Source of the DNA: Candidatus Proelusimicrobium excrementi
Lineage (GTDB): Bacteria > Elusimicrobiota > Elusimicrobia > Elusimicrobiales > Elusimicrobiaceae
Assembly: GCA_934643455.1 (NCBI GenBank)
Contig: CAKUBV010000005.1
Location: 124,001 to 188,000 of the forward strand
Direction of reading: 5' to 3'
Length of the DNA: 64,000 nucleotides
Made by a program: the position numbers and the translations under genes
In this document: positions 8,146 through 16,441 of the stretch, piece by piece
Numbering within the stretch: position 1 is the first letter of the stretch
How the letters are laid out: every line of letters starts with the position of its first letter
Notes under the pieces: generated by a model
Told to the model about the DNA's origin: nothing
Seen by the model: only the letters and a program-made list of their open reading frames with translations
The model's database searches: none

Positions 8146-8265
8146 AAAATTTGATTTTTGTTTTTTGCGGGCAACTCACAAAAAAATAGCAACTGCTATA
8201 TTGTTACGCTTATATTTTTTTGTTCGGACAAAGCCCGCAAAATAAAACAAAAATCTCCAAATTTT
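8146..8265. repeat. AT-rich long inverted repeat
   Basis: Left arm 8146-8173 and right arm 8232-8265 are near-complementary (AAAATTTGATTTTTG...TTGCGGGC against GCCCGCAAAATAAAACAAAAATC...AAATTTT). The arm TTTTGATTTTT is the same as in the module at 8821-8900, so it looks like another family member. Confidence 0.55.
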
Positions 8266-8305
8266 AACTACCTTGCAAATCGCCCAAACAACAAAAACAC
8301 GGCAA

Positions 8306-8411
8306 TGTAGGTCAGGCTTGGCCTGACGTAAATAAGGAGTTCCTCTGTCAGGTAGAACCTGACCTACATTAATTGATAAAAAAGTTATGGAATCATTTTA
8401 CGACCGGATAT
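8306..8411. repeat. REP-like element, copy 3 with conserved tail
   Basis: TGTAGGTCAGG...CCTGACCTACA core (8306-8368), then the same 43-nt tail as copy 1 with only two or three changes. The left internal hairpin loop differs (cttgg instead of ctatg), while its stem is kept. Confidence 0.75.
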
Positions 8412-8454
8412 GTGTAGAGATATATAAAAGAATTTGTTAAGAAGTTGACTAGGG

Positions 8455-9195
8455 CAGAATTAAAACTTTAACTCTAATAGCGTGAGTGAGTACAACCGGC
8501 GTGATTTTTCAGATTTGAGGAAAATTGCTAGCCGTAAGAGCGCAACTTAAGACGAGTTAACAGCGTGAGAGGCGTTAAGTAGCGTGAACTTTCAGCGTGA
8601 GAGAATGCTAGCGGCGTGCTTTTTCAGATTTGAGGGAAATTTAAGTTTTATTCTGATTGAGGTATACTTGCCGCTATGCGAACAAAGTGAGCGAGGTATC
8701 CGAATGAAGAAAAAACTTAAATTTACCCAAATATGGAAAATTGCTAGCCGTGAAGACACAACTTAACAAGAGTTAAAACCGTGCGAATATATAACCGGCG
8801 TGGACTTTAAGATTTAGAGAAAATTTTGATTTTTAATGAGGAAGGTATACCTAAAGTGGGCGGAGCCCCGCGTATCCGACCGAAGCAAAAATCAAAATTT
8901 GCCTAAATATTAAAGTTTGTTAGCCGTGAGCACGTAAGATAGACCGAGTAAAAGCAGTGCGAGAATGCAACCAGCGTGATTTTTTAGTTTTGAGGGAAAT
9001 TTAAGTTTTATTCTGATTGAGGTATACTTGCCTCTATGCGAACAAAGTGAGCGAGGTATCCGAATGAAGAAAAAACTTAAATTTACCCAAATATGGAAAA
9101 TTGCTAGCAATGAGGACATAACATAGACCGAGTAAAAAATAAATTCGGCCAAATACGGAAGTTTGCTAGCCGTGAGAAATTAACTTAGACCAACT
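8455..9195. repeat. Tandem array of 180-bp units with palindromic modules
   Basis: Gene-free stretch. Palindromes at 8637-8724, 8821-8900 and 8997-9084 start exactly 180 bp apart (8641, 8821 and 9001 are equivalent positions). Units 1 and 3 are almost identical, while unit 2 keeps the shape but not the bases. Each has AT-rich outer arms and a middle stem GG-T-ATAC/GTATCC with one unpaired T. Between the palindromes runs a degenerate phrase with gctagccgtgag, cttagaccgagttaa, agcgtgagaatgc and ccggcgtgattttt. Short frames at 8584-8766 and 8910-9152 merely reflect the repeat and are not genes. Confidence 0.7.
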
Positions 9196-9226
9196 TAAAC
9201 TATGAGCCCCCTTCCCAAGTAAGAAG

Positions 9227-9853
9227 CTACTTCAAACTAAGCAAAGTCAAAATAACCTCCGCCCGCCCCTTCTCTTCGGTAAAAATTATCTGATGCGGCA
9301 AAGGCCTGTCCCCAAACACTTGATAATCGTTAAATTCAACGTTTTTGTTTATTTTGCCTTTGCTCTGTTTCATGGCGTAAGGGTAGCTTAAACCGCGTTT
9401 AAAAAGATATGAATTGATAAACTTTCCTTCCTTAAAAACTATGCGGCCGGTTTCGTCCTCGTAAAAATACCCCTGATAGCCCGAAGGCTTTACGAGCAGG
9501 ATTTTTACCATATCTTCAAAAACGCCGCGCGCCGTTTTGTTAAAAAGGTTCTTAAGGACATAAGTATAGCTGAATTTACCGTCTTTAAAATCGGCGTTCA
9601 ACAATACGGAAGCATAATCCCCGGCTATTTTTATTTGGAAATCGCCATATTTCCTTTTATTTACAAACAGCAGGAAGCTGTTTTTATAATCACCCGTTTT
9701 AAACTCCGCCTTAAATACGGCGGAAGTTTCCCACCCGGTCAAAAATACCGGGTAATTGCGGACGGGCTCCTCCCCTTTCACAAGGTTGGGCCGGGGCGCG
9801 CACGCAAACAAGAAAACAATCAAGGATAAAATAAAAAATTTAATTTTGCTCAT
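9227..9853 (-). CDS. Predicted lipoprotein, function unknown
   Basis: 208 residues. The N-terminus MSKIKFFILSLIVFLFACAPRP has a lipobox (LFAC), so Cys18 should be lipidated and the protein held on a membrane. The rest is beta-rich with alternating charged and aromatic residues (GDFQIKIAGDYASVLLNADFKDGKFSYTYVL) and ends in KGRAEVILTLLSLK. The length and the beta pattern recall LolB/DUF-type outer-membrane lipoproteins, but I see no diagnostic motif. RBS AAGGA before ATG 9853. It is divergent from the glycosyltransferase gene at 9885, only 31 bp away, so the promoters share that gap. Confidence 0.75.
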   Translation of the reverse strand: MSKIKFFILSLIVFLFACAPRPNLVKGEEPVRNYPVFLTGWETSAVFKAEFKTGDYKNSFLLFVNKRKYGDFQIKIAGDYASVLLNADFKDGKFSYTYVLKNLFNKTARGVFEDMVKILLVKPSGYQGYFYEDETGRIVFKEGKFINSYLFKRGLSYPYAMKQSKGKINKNVEFNDYQVFGDRPLPHQIIFTEEKGRAEVILTLLSLK

Positions 9854-9884
9854 AATAAGTCCTTTTTTTATATTATATTAATAT

Positions 9885-10910
9885 ATGCAAAGTTTAAAAC
9901 TGTATTTCCCGGATTTTATATGCGCCGCTTTAATAACGGCGTTTTCTTTGCCGGTTATAAGAAAGCTGAGCGCAAAAATCCTGAAAGACGAACCGACCGA
10001 AGTCAAAAACCATAAAGGCGTGGTTTCTACCGCCGGCGGTACTGCCTTGGCTTTGGGGTTCTTCGCCAGTTTGGCGGGAGTAAGATTTTTGACGGATTTT
10101 CCCTCAGGCACTTTGCGCAATTTAAGAGGCCTTTTTATCGGCGGGGCGATAATATATTTTTTGGGCCTGGCCGACGACATTAAAAAACCGCGCGGTTTAA
10201 GCCCGGTTCTGCGCCTTATAATACAGGCCTGCGCCGCCGCCGCTTTGATACATTACGGCGTTTATATACAATTTACCCCCCAGCCGCTCGGCGTTATTTT
10301 AACCGTTTTATGGGTAGTCGGGCTGACAAACGCTTTTAATTTGATAGACATTATGGACGGCCTCGCCGCCACACAGGCTATTTTGGCGGCTTTGGCATTT
10401 GCCGTGATATCGCTTCCGTCGGAATATATTTACGTCAACTTCGCCGCTTGCGCTCTGCTTGGCGCGGCCGCGGGATTCTTGCCTTATAATCACTCAAAAA
10501 AACTAAAAACTTTTTTGGGCGACAGCGGCAGTACTCTGCTCGGTTTTTTGCTGGCGGCGGTTTCCTTGGGGACGAGTTATTCCTCCCATAACCCGCTGGC
10601 GGTGTATGCGCCTTTGCTTATTTTGGCGGTGCCCGTGTTTAATACGGCATTCGTTTCCGTGATAAGAATTTCAAAAGGAATAAGCCCGCTTAAAGCTACG
10701 CCGGATCATTTTCCCCTGCGCCTTAAAACTTTGGGGTTATCCGCCGCGGCAGTTGTGATTTTATCCGCCGCCGCCGCAATAATTTTTGACGCCGCCGCCC
10801 TTTATATAACGGTAAGCGGGGCCCGCTCTTCTTTCCTGATTTACGGCTTAAGCGCGCTATTTTTAGGTACGGCGGCTTTCTTTTTAGCGAGGATTGACCA
10901 TGCCCGTTAA
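9885..10910 (+). CDS. MraY/WecA-family phospho-sugar transferase
   Basis: 341 residues, about ten membrane helices. Family motifs are clear: NHKGVVSTAGG near the start, FLGLADDIKKPRG with the two Asp of the metal site, NAFNLIDIMDGLAA, and LGDSGSTLLGFLLA; the polar loop PDHFPLRLK replaces the usual HHH/HLHH region. Enzymes of this family move a sugar-1-phosphate from a UDP-sugar to undecaprenyl phosphate at the inner membrane, starting an O-antigen, teichoic-acid or capsule glycan (WecA/TagO type). It lacks MraY-specific features, so murein synthesis is less likely. Overlaps the next gene by 11 nt. Confidence 0.88.
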   Translation: MQSLKLYFPDFICAALITAFSLPVIRKLSAKILKDEPTEVKNHKGVVSTAGGTALALGFFASLAGVRFLTDFPSGTLRNLRGLFIGGAIIYFLGLADDIKKPRGLSPVLRLIIQACAAAALIHYGVYIQFTPQPLGVILTVLWVVGLTNAFNLIDIMDGLAATQAILAALAFAVISLPSEYIYVNFAACALLGAAAGFLPYNHSKKLKTFLGDSGSTLLGFLLAAVSLGTSYSSHNPLAVYAPLLILAVPVFNTAFVSVIRISKGISPLKATPDHFPLRLKTLGLSAAAVVILSAAAAIIFDAAALYITVSGARSSFLIYGLSALFLGTAAFFLARIDHAR

Positions 10911-12201
10911 AATAGCCATAATCGGCGCGGGCTTAAGCGGCCTTTCCTGCGCGTATCACCTAAAAAAATACCGCGCCAAAGCCGAAACTTACGTTTATGA
11001 AGCGCAGGATAAAATAGGCGGGCTTTGCGGCTCTTATACCGAAAAAGGTTTTACTTTCGATTACAGCGGCCATTTACTGCACACTTCAAAACCCGCCGGG
11101 AAGAAACTGGCTGAAGAGCTTCTTCGCGGCAATAAAAAAACTATCAGCCGTCAAGCCTATGTTTTTTACAAAGGCAAGAAAATAGATTTTCCATTTCAAA
11201 ACAATCTCTACGCCCTTAACGCGGAAGAAGTTTCCCGCTGCGTGAGCGGGGCCTTAAAAGCATACGCCAAGCCCGCAAAAAATACGGATGTATTCAGTGG
11301 CTGGGCCTTATCTTTATACGGCAAAGGCATTTGCGAAGCTTTTATGTTCCCTTACAACTCAAAACTGTGGAATTACCCTCTTAACAAAATGTCTTCGGCC
11401 TGGTGCGGCAAATTTATACCGGCTTCCGCGCTTGAAGATATTATAAAAGGGGCTTACGGCAAAAGGAAAAAGGCCTTCGGCTACAACAGCGTTTTTGATT
11501 ATCCCCAAAAAGGCGGCTGCGCGGCGATATGCGAAGCTCTTGCGGCGGATTTGACGAATATACAGCTAAATTCGCCCGTAAAAAACATAGACGTAAAAAA
11601 CAAAACTTTTACTGCGGGCGGCAAAAAAACGCATTATGACAAACTCGTCAGCACCATGCCTTTGCCGGAACTCGGCAAAGCGGCAAAAGGCCTGCCGGCA
11701 GAAATACAGAACGCTTTTAAAAAACTAAAACATAACAGCCTGTACGTTCTCAATATAGCTTTTGAAGGCAAAGCCCCCAAAGGGCATTGGTTCTATTTCC
11801 CGGAGAAAGAGTATCCTTTTTACAGGGTGGGCGTGCAATCGTCATTCTCAAAAAATTCCGCGCCGAAAGGCTCATTCAGCCTTTATATAGAATTTTCGCT
11901 TAAGCAAAACGGACGCGCGGACTTAAACAAACTTAAAGCCGCCGCACTTGAAGCTTTAAAAAAACTCGGTTTTATAAAAGAAAAAAGCAAAATTTTAACC
12001 GAAAAATGGATTTATATCCGCTTCGGATATCCGATTTACGATAAAGCCTACGCCAAAGCCAGGGCCGAAATCCTTGCTTACATGGCTAAACAAGATATAT
12101 ACTTACTTGGCAGGTACGGCGCTTGGGAGTACTCTTTCATGGAAAAATCCCTGCTTGACGCCGCCGCCCTCGCCAAAACATTATCAAAGGTGAAGTTATG
12201 A
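10900..12201 (+). CDS. FAD-dependent amine-oxidase-like protein
   Basis: 433 residues from ATG 10900 (RBS GAGG, 7 bases away). The N-terminus VKIAIIGAGLSGLSCAYHLKKY is the FAD Rossmann site, then YEAQDKIGGLCGSYTEKGFTFDYSGHLLH, as in protoporphyrinogen-oxidase/UDP-galactopyranose-mutase-type flavoproteins. The end LGRYGAWEYSFMEKSLLDAAALA is the second FAD contact. Lying between a lipid-linked glycosyl transferase and nadD, it may act in surface-glycan metabolism, as do the UGM-like relatives, but this is inference from position. It is translationally coupled on both sides (11-nt overlap before, ATGA overlap after). Confidence 0.8.
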   Translation: MPVKIAIIGAGLSGLSCAYHLKKYRAKAETYVYEAQDKIGGLCGSYTEKGFTFDYSGHLLHTSKPAGKKLAEELLRGNKKTISRQAYVFYKGKKIDFPFQNNLYALNAEEVSRCVSGALKAYAKPAKNTDVFSGWALSLYGKGICEAFMFPYNSKLWNYPLNKMSSAWCGKFIPASALEDIIKGAYGKRKKAFGYNSVFDYPQKGGCAAICEALAADLTNIQLNSPVKNIDVKNKTFTAGGKKTHYDKLVSTMPLPELGKAAKGLPAEIQNAFKKLKHNSLYVLNIAFEGKAPKGHWFYFPEKEYPFYRVGVQSSFSKNSAPKGSFSLYIEFSLKQNGRADLNKLKAAALEALKKLGFIKEKSKILTEKWIYIRFGYPIYDKAYAKARAEILAYMAKQDIYLLGRYGAWEYSFMEKSLLDAAALAKTLSKVKL

Positions 12202-13328
12202 AGATTCTTATATACGGCGGCAGTTTCGACCCCGTCCACAAAGGCCATTATGCGCTTTTAAAAGCGGCCGTAAAGCAAATCAAACCCGACAAAACCCATA
12301 TTTTTACGGCTTATCAATCACCGTTTAAGGCCTCGCCCGCGCAGCCTTTTAAATTAAGAATGAAAATGGCAAAAGAAGTTTTGGGGCACTTGGGCAAAAA
12401 CATAATTTTTGACGATTTCGAAAATAAAAACGCCCGCGTAACTTTTACCTGGGAAACCATTAAAAGAGTAAAAGATCTTTACCCCGGCGCGGAAGTGTAT
12501 CTGCTCGTGGGCACGGACTGCCTGAACGACCTTCACAATTGGAAAAACAGCCAATACATTTTTGAGAATGCAACAATCGCCGCCGGCAGACGAAAAGGCT
12601 TTGAGTTTAAAACCAGAGATTTTAAATATTTGCCGCTTGAAGGGGCCTTCCCGCTGGTTTCTTCCACGCAGATAAGAACAGCCGTACTTTGCAACGGCCT
12701 TCTGCCCAACAACATTATGCCGCAAACGGCCAAAACCATAGAAGAAAAACAACTCTACGGCCTTCACATACACAAATGGCTGCAGGAGAATTTAAGGCCA
12801 AACAGGTATTTGCACGTCAAACTGGTTGCGCAGAGGGCGGCGGAGCTTGCCCAAATATACGGCGCGCACGTGGAAAGCATGGCGCTGGCCGCGATACTCC
12901 ACGACAGCGCAAAATGCATGAGCGGAGAACAGCTTATAGAATACTGCATAAAACACAAAATAAAGCCGAACGAATTTGAAGCAATTTGCAAACACAGCCC
13001 GGCTTTGCTGCACGCCGACGTTTCCGCGGATTTGGCAAAAAAACTTTTTAAAGTAAAAAAACAAAATGTTTTAAATGCGATAAAATATCACACTTTGGGC
13101 CGCCTGAATATGACTTTGGAGGAGAAAATCCTCTTCGTGGCGGATATGTCCAGCAAAGACAGACGCTACGCCGAAGCGCGCAAAGTGCATCAGGAAGCGT
13201 TAAAATCTTTGGACGAAGGCATGAAAGCCGCTCTTCGCGTGAAACTTCTTTTTACCGTTCAAACGGGCAAATGGCTCGCCGGAGCCGGCATTAAATTATG
13301 GAACGAAATTATCTCAAAAAGCAATTAA
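12198..13328 (+). CDS. nadD: Fusion: nicotinate-nucleotide adenylyltransferase + YqeK HD phosphatase
   Basis: 376 residues. The first 185 are NadD (NaMN + ATP to deamido-NAD): YGGSFDPVHKGHYALL with the (H/T)xGH nucleotidyl-transfer site, LLVGTDCLNDLHNWKN, and VSSTQIRTAV (the ISSTxIR motif). Residues about 190-375 are an HD-domain like YqeK (Ap4A hydrolase): LHVKLVAQRAAELA, AAILHDSAKCMS (HD), then FVADMSSKDR. In many Firmicutes these are two adjacent genes; here they are one frame. Start by ATGA overlap with the upstream gene. With nadB at 6.1 kb, this region supplies two NAD-synthesis steps. Confidence 0.92.
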   Translation: MKILIYGGSFDPVHKGHYALLKAAVKQIKPDKTHIFTAYQSPFKASPAQPFKLRMKMAKEVLGHLGKNIIFDDFENKNARVTFTWETIKRVKDLYPGAEVYLLVGTDCLNDLHNWKNSQYIFENATIAAGRRKGFEFKTRDFKYLPLEGAFPLVSSTQIRTAVLCNGLLPNNIMPQTAKTIEEKQLYGLHIHKWLQENLRPNRYLHVKLVAQRAAELAQIYGAHVESMALAAILHDSAKCMSGEQLIEYCIKHKIKPNEFEAICKHSPALLHADVSADLAKKLFKVKKQNVLNAIKYHTLGRLNMTLEEKILFVADMSSKDRRYAEARKVHQEALKSLDEGMKAALRVKLLFTVQTGKWLAGAGIKLWNEIISKSN

Positions 13329-14203
13329 CTTTAAGGCTTGTAATTTACTGCGCGGCGGCCATTCTGCTTTACGGAGCCGCGGCCCAGTATCATTCTTCCG
13401 CGCCCAGCCTGATAAAAAGGACGGACGAGCCCGTCAACGTGCTGCTGCTCTCAAACCCGCCAATATTTATAGCTTACAATCCTAAATTTAAAAAGGCGGT
13501 CGTCAACAATCTGCCAAGCTCAAAAAAAGCCTTGACGGCGGAGGAAATCCTGCAAAAAGCTAAGATCAACGAAGATAAAGTAATAACCGTGGATTTGCGC
13601 CCGGAGAAAAGAATAGAATTTTGGGACGGATTTAAAAGCAATCTGCAGTCCTGGCGCGTGAAACCTTATATAATATTTTCTTATTTTTATTCCTATATAA
13701 AACTGAAATGGAAAGGCAAAACGGATTTATCCTTCGGCGATTTTATTTTGATAAGCGCGGAACTGTCCACATTAAAGACATCGGATTTCGCGGTGCAGAA
13801 TCCCTTGGTGGATAAAATTATAAAAGGCAAAAAACAAAAAGAAACGCCCATAAGCATCACCACAAACATAAAGCCCAACCAAACCGCGCAAGGACCGTTG
13901 GTTATAGAAATTTTTAACGCCTCGGGCCGCAACGGCCTGGCCGGGGAAGCTACAAAATTTCTGAGGGATTTAAACAACCGCGGCGTAATAAATATAGACG
14001 TAATAAACTACGCCAGTTATCCCGAACTTTTGGAAAAGACCAAAATCTTAGATAACACCGCCCGGCTTTTGGAGATACAACAAACGGCTTATCAGCTTGG
14101 GCTTGAAAGCCGGGAAATATACTCCCAGCGCGATAAAAACGCCATATCGGACGTAAAAATAATTTTGGGCAAAGACTTTGTATTGCCAAAACGCTCTAAA
14201 TAA
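13298..14203 (+). CDS. Membrane-anchored LytR C-terminal-domain protein
   Basis: 301 residues. One membrane helix near the N-terminus (LRLVIYCAAAILLYGAAAQY), then a linker region with no recognised domain. Residues about 200-298 match the LytR_C domain: PLVIEIFNASGRNGLAGEATKFLRDL...LGLESREIYSQRDKNAISDVKIILGKDF. The LCP phosphotransferase domain that usually precedes LytR_C is missing, so the protein is not expected to attach glycans itself. It starts 31 nt inside nadD. The order nadD-yqeK, this gene, rsfS echoes the nadD-yqeK-LCP-rsfS order of Firmicutes, where the LCP protein sits in the same slot. Confidence 0.8.
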   Translation: MERNYLKKQLTLRLVIYCAAAILLYGAAAQYHSSAPSLIKRTDEPVNVLLLSNPPIFIAYNPKFKKAVVNNLPSSKKALTAEEILQKAKINEDKVITVDLRPEKRIEFWDGFKSNLQSWRVKPYIIFSYFYSYIKLKWKGKTDLSFGDFILISAELSTLKTSDFAVQNPLVDKIIKGKKQKETPISITTNIKPNQTAQGPLVIEIFNASGRNGLAGEATKFLRDLNNRGVINIDVINYASYPELLEKTKILDNTARLLEIQQTAYQLGLESREIYSQRDKNAISDVKIILGKDFVLPKRSK

Positions 14204-14250
14204 ATGATAAACTCTAAAATGTAGACTTTTATAATGAGGTAAACTTATAT

Positions 14251-14781
14251 ATGGATAAAAAACAAGCCAAAGAATTCGTAATAAAAACAGCCCGTTTCAT
14301 AGACGACAAAAAAGCGGAGGACGTAAAAGTTTACGATTTATGCGGCCTTTCCAGCCTTTGCGATTATATCGTAATAGGCACGGCCACTTCCGCGCCTCAC
14401 CTTGAAGCATTGGATCTTGACGCCGGAACCGAACTTAAAAAAGACGGCGTTTACAAAACAAATCGCGACGGCGGACAAACGGGCACTTGGCGCGTTTCGG
14501 ACTACGGTTCATTCATGATGCACATAATGACGCAGTCCGCCAGGGAATTCTATGCGCTTGACAAAATTTTCAGTTTCGGCAAAAACGTAAAATGGCAGAA
14601 GCCCGCGCCAAAGAAATCAGCCGAGGCGAAGAAACCCGCGGCCAAAGCCAAAAAAACCGTTAAGAAAACTTCCGCGAAAACGGTTAAAGCTGACAAGAAA
14701 CCCGCAAAAACGGTTAAAAAAACAGCAAAAGCTCCGGCGAAAAAAACGGTAAAGAAAACATCAAAAAAATCCACTAAATAA
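14251..14781 (+). CDS. rsfS: Ribosome silencing factor with long Lys/Ala tail
   Basis: 176 residues. The first about 110 are RsfS (Iojap): AEDVKVYDLCGLSSLCDYIVIGTATSAPHLEAL, DGGQTGTWRVSDYGSFMMHIMTQSAREFYALDKIF. RsfS binds ribosomal protein uL14 and blocks subunit joining in starvation. The last 60 residues are an unusual tail of Lys, Ala and Thr repeats (KKPAAKAKKTVKKTSAKTVK), histone-H1-like and probably RNA- or DNA-binding. Normal RsfS ends near 110-120. RBS GAGGTAAA lies 10 bases before ATG 14251. argS follows 12 nt later. Confidence 0.92.
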   Translation: MDKKQAKEFVIKTARFIDDKKAEDVKVYDLCGLSSLCDYIVIGTATSAPHLEALDLDAGTELKKDGVYKTNRDGGQTGTWRVSDYGSFMMHIMTQSAREFYALDKIFSFGKNVKWQKPAPKKSAEAKKPAAKAKKTVKKTSAKTVKADKKPAKTVKKTAKAPAKKTVKKTSKKSTK

Positions 14782-14793
14782 GAAGGAAAGAGA

Positions 14794-16389
14794 ATGCTCA
14801 ACAGTTTAAGAATAAAAATACAGGACAGACTTTTTAAAGACCAATATTTTTCCGAATTTGAAACTTTGCCGCAAGTTGAATTCGCCCCCCCGCCGTCGCA
14901 CATAGACGCGGATATTTCTTTGGTATGGGCAATGTCTTCCGCAAAACAAATAAGGAAGAACCCTTTGGACATCGCAAAAAAAGCCGCAAAAATTATTGAA
15001 CAGCTTGAAGAAGTCGCCCGGTGCGGATTTTTGGCCCCGGGTTTTATCAATATAAAACTTACGGACGCTTTCCTTACGGAAGCCGCGCGCGACAGACGCC
15101 TTAAGGACAGAGCTGCCACCGGCACTTGCAGCAATGAAAAGATTTTGATAGAGTTCGTATCCGCAAACCCGACGGGGCCCCTGCACGTGGCCAGCGGGCG
15201 CGGGGCGAGCCTCGGCGACAGCCTTGTAAAAATACACCGCGCTCTCGGTATAGCCTGCGACGCAGAATATTATATTAACGACGCCGGCAACCAAGCCCAG
15301 CTTTTGGGAGAATCATTAAAAGCCAGAGCGCAGGGCAAAGAACCGCCCGAAAACGGTTATCACGGCGAATACCTTATAGATTTGGCAAAGAAAATCCCCG
15401 CCGGTCTGCCCGAAAGCGAATACGGACGCTTCGCCATGGAAGAAATAATAAAGACCCAGCAGGAAGACATGAAAGCTTTTGACGTCGAATTTACCCGCTG
15501 GTTCCGCGAAAGCGAACTCCACAAAGAAAAGGCCTTGGACAAAATTCTGCAAATGCTTAAAGAGCAGAACAAAGTCTATGAAAAAGACGGCGCGGTATGG
15601 CTCGGCACCACGGCCGACCACGACGACAAAGACCGCGTTTTGGTGCGCGCAGACGGCCGCCCGACTTACTTCTTGGCCGACATAGCTTACCATAAAAACA
15701 AATATGACAGAGGCTACACCAAACTTATAGATATTTTAGGCGCGGATCATCACGGTTACGTACCGCGCATGGAAGCCGCGGTAAAAGCTTTGGGCAAAGA
15801 GCCCGCAGCCTTTAAAGCCATAATACATCAGTTGGTGCATCTTATAGAAAACGGAGAAAAAGTAAAAATGTCCAAACGCGCCGGAACGTTTATAACCCTG
15901 CGCGAACTCACCGAAGACGTAGGCCGCGACGCCTGCAGATTTTTCTTCGCAGGAAGAACACCCAACGCGCATTTGAATTTTGATTTGAACGTCGCAAAGA
16001 AACGCAGCAACGAAAACCCCGTGTTCTACGTGCAATACGTACACGCGAGGATTTGCTCCATTTTCAAAGCCGCGCAGGAAAAAGGCTTTGAACCTTTGTC
16101 GATGACTTCAAGCGAGAACCTCGCCCCGCAGGAAAGAACTTTGCTCAGCAAACTGCTGTGGTTCAGAAAAACGCTTGAAACCTGCGTAAAAGATTTAAGC
16201 CCGCATCATCTTACTTCGTACCTTACGGAACTTTCCTCTCTGTTTCATGCGTTTTACGACGCTTGCAGAGTAATAGACGAAGCCGACCCTCAAACCACGC
16301 GTTCGCGTCTGTTTACGTGCAGGCTCGTTCAGGAAAGAATAGCCAAAGGGCTTGAACTTATAGGCGTAAGCGCGCCGGAACATATGTAG
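14794..16389 (+). CDS. argS: Arginyl-tRNA synthetase
   Basis: 531 residues, in the range of class I ArgRS (about 550). It charges tRNA-Arg with arginine. The N-terminal Add-1 domain is followed by EFVSANPTGPLHVASGRGASLGDSL, the HIGH-type ATP site (HVAS here for HVGH), INDAGNQ, ADHHGYVPRM, and VKMSKRAGTFITLREL (KMSKS loop at about residue 360). The anticodon-binding DALR domain ends the protein. RBS AAGGAAAGAG before ATG 14794. Co-transcribed with rsfS. Confidence 0.96.
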   Translation: MLNSLRIKIQDRLFKDQYFSEFETLPQVEFAPPPSHIDADISLVWAMSSAKQIRKNPLDIAKKAAKIIEQLEEVARCGFLAPGFINIKLTDAFLTEAARDRRLKDRAATGTCSNEKILIEFVSANPTGPLHVASGRGASLGDSLVKIHRALGIACDAEYYINDAGNQAQLLGESLKARAQGKEPPENGYHGEYLIDLAKKIPAGLPESEYGRFAMEEIIKTQQEDMKAFDVEFTRWFRESELHKEKALDKILQMLKEQNKVYEKDGAVWLGTTADHDDKDRVLVRADGRPTYFLADIAYHKNKYDRGYTKLIDILGADHHGYVPRMEAAVKALGKEPAAFKAIIHQLVHLIENGEKVKMSKRAGTFITLRELTEDVGRDACRFFFAGRTPNAHLNFDLNVAKKRSNENPVFYVQYVHARICSIFKAAQEKGFEPLSMTSSENLAPQERTLLSKLLWFRKTLETCVKDLSPHHLTSYLTELSSLFHAFYDACRVIDEADPQTTRSRLFTCRLVQERIAKGLELIGVSAPEHM

Positions 16390-16441
16390 GCTCCGGGCCG
16401 GCTTTAATTTCATTGTATTTTAAATTATTAAAGGAGAGATA

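Noticed and set aside
8584..9152. Open frames of 60 and 80 codons in the palindrome array
   Set aside because: They follow the repeat units on opposite strands and translate the same palindrome; no ribosome sites or protein-like features.
8455..9195. Integron cassette array (attC sites)
   Set aside because: The bulged base and spacing recall attC, but there are no cassette genes between palindromes, no GTTRRRY core sites and no integron integrase.
8455..9195. CRISPR array
   Set aside because: Units are 180 bp with long palindromes and similar, not unique, spacers; no cas genes.
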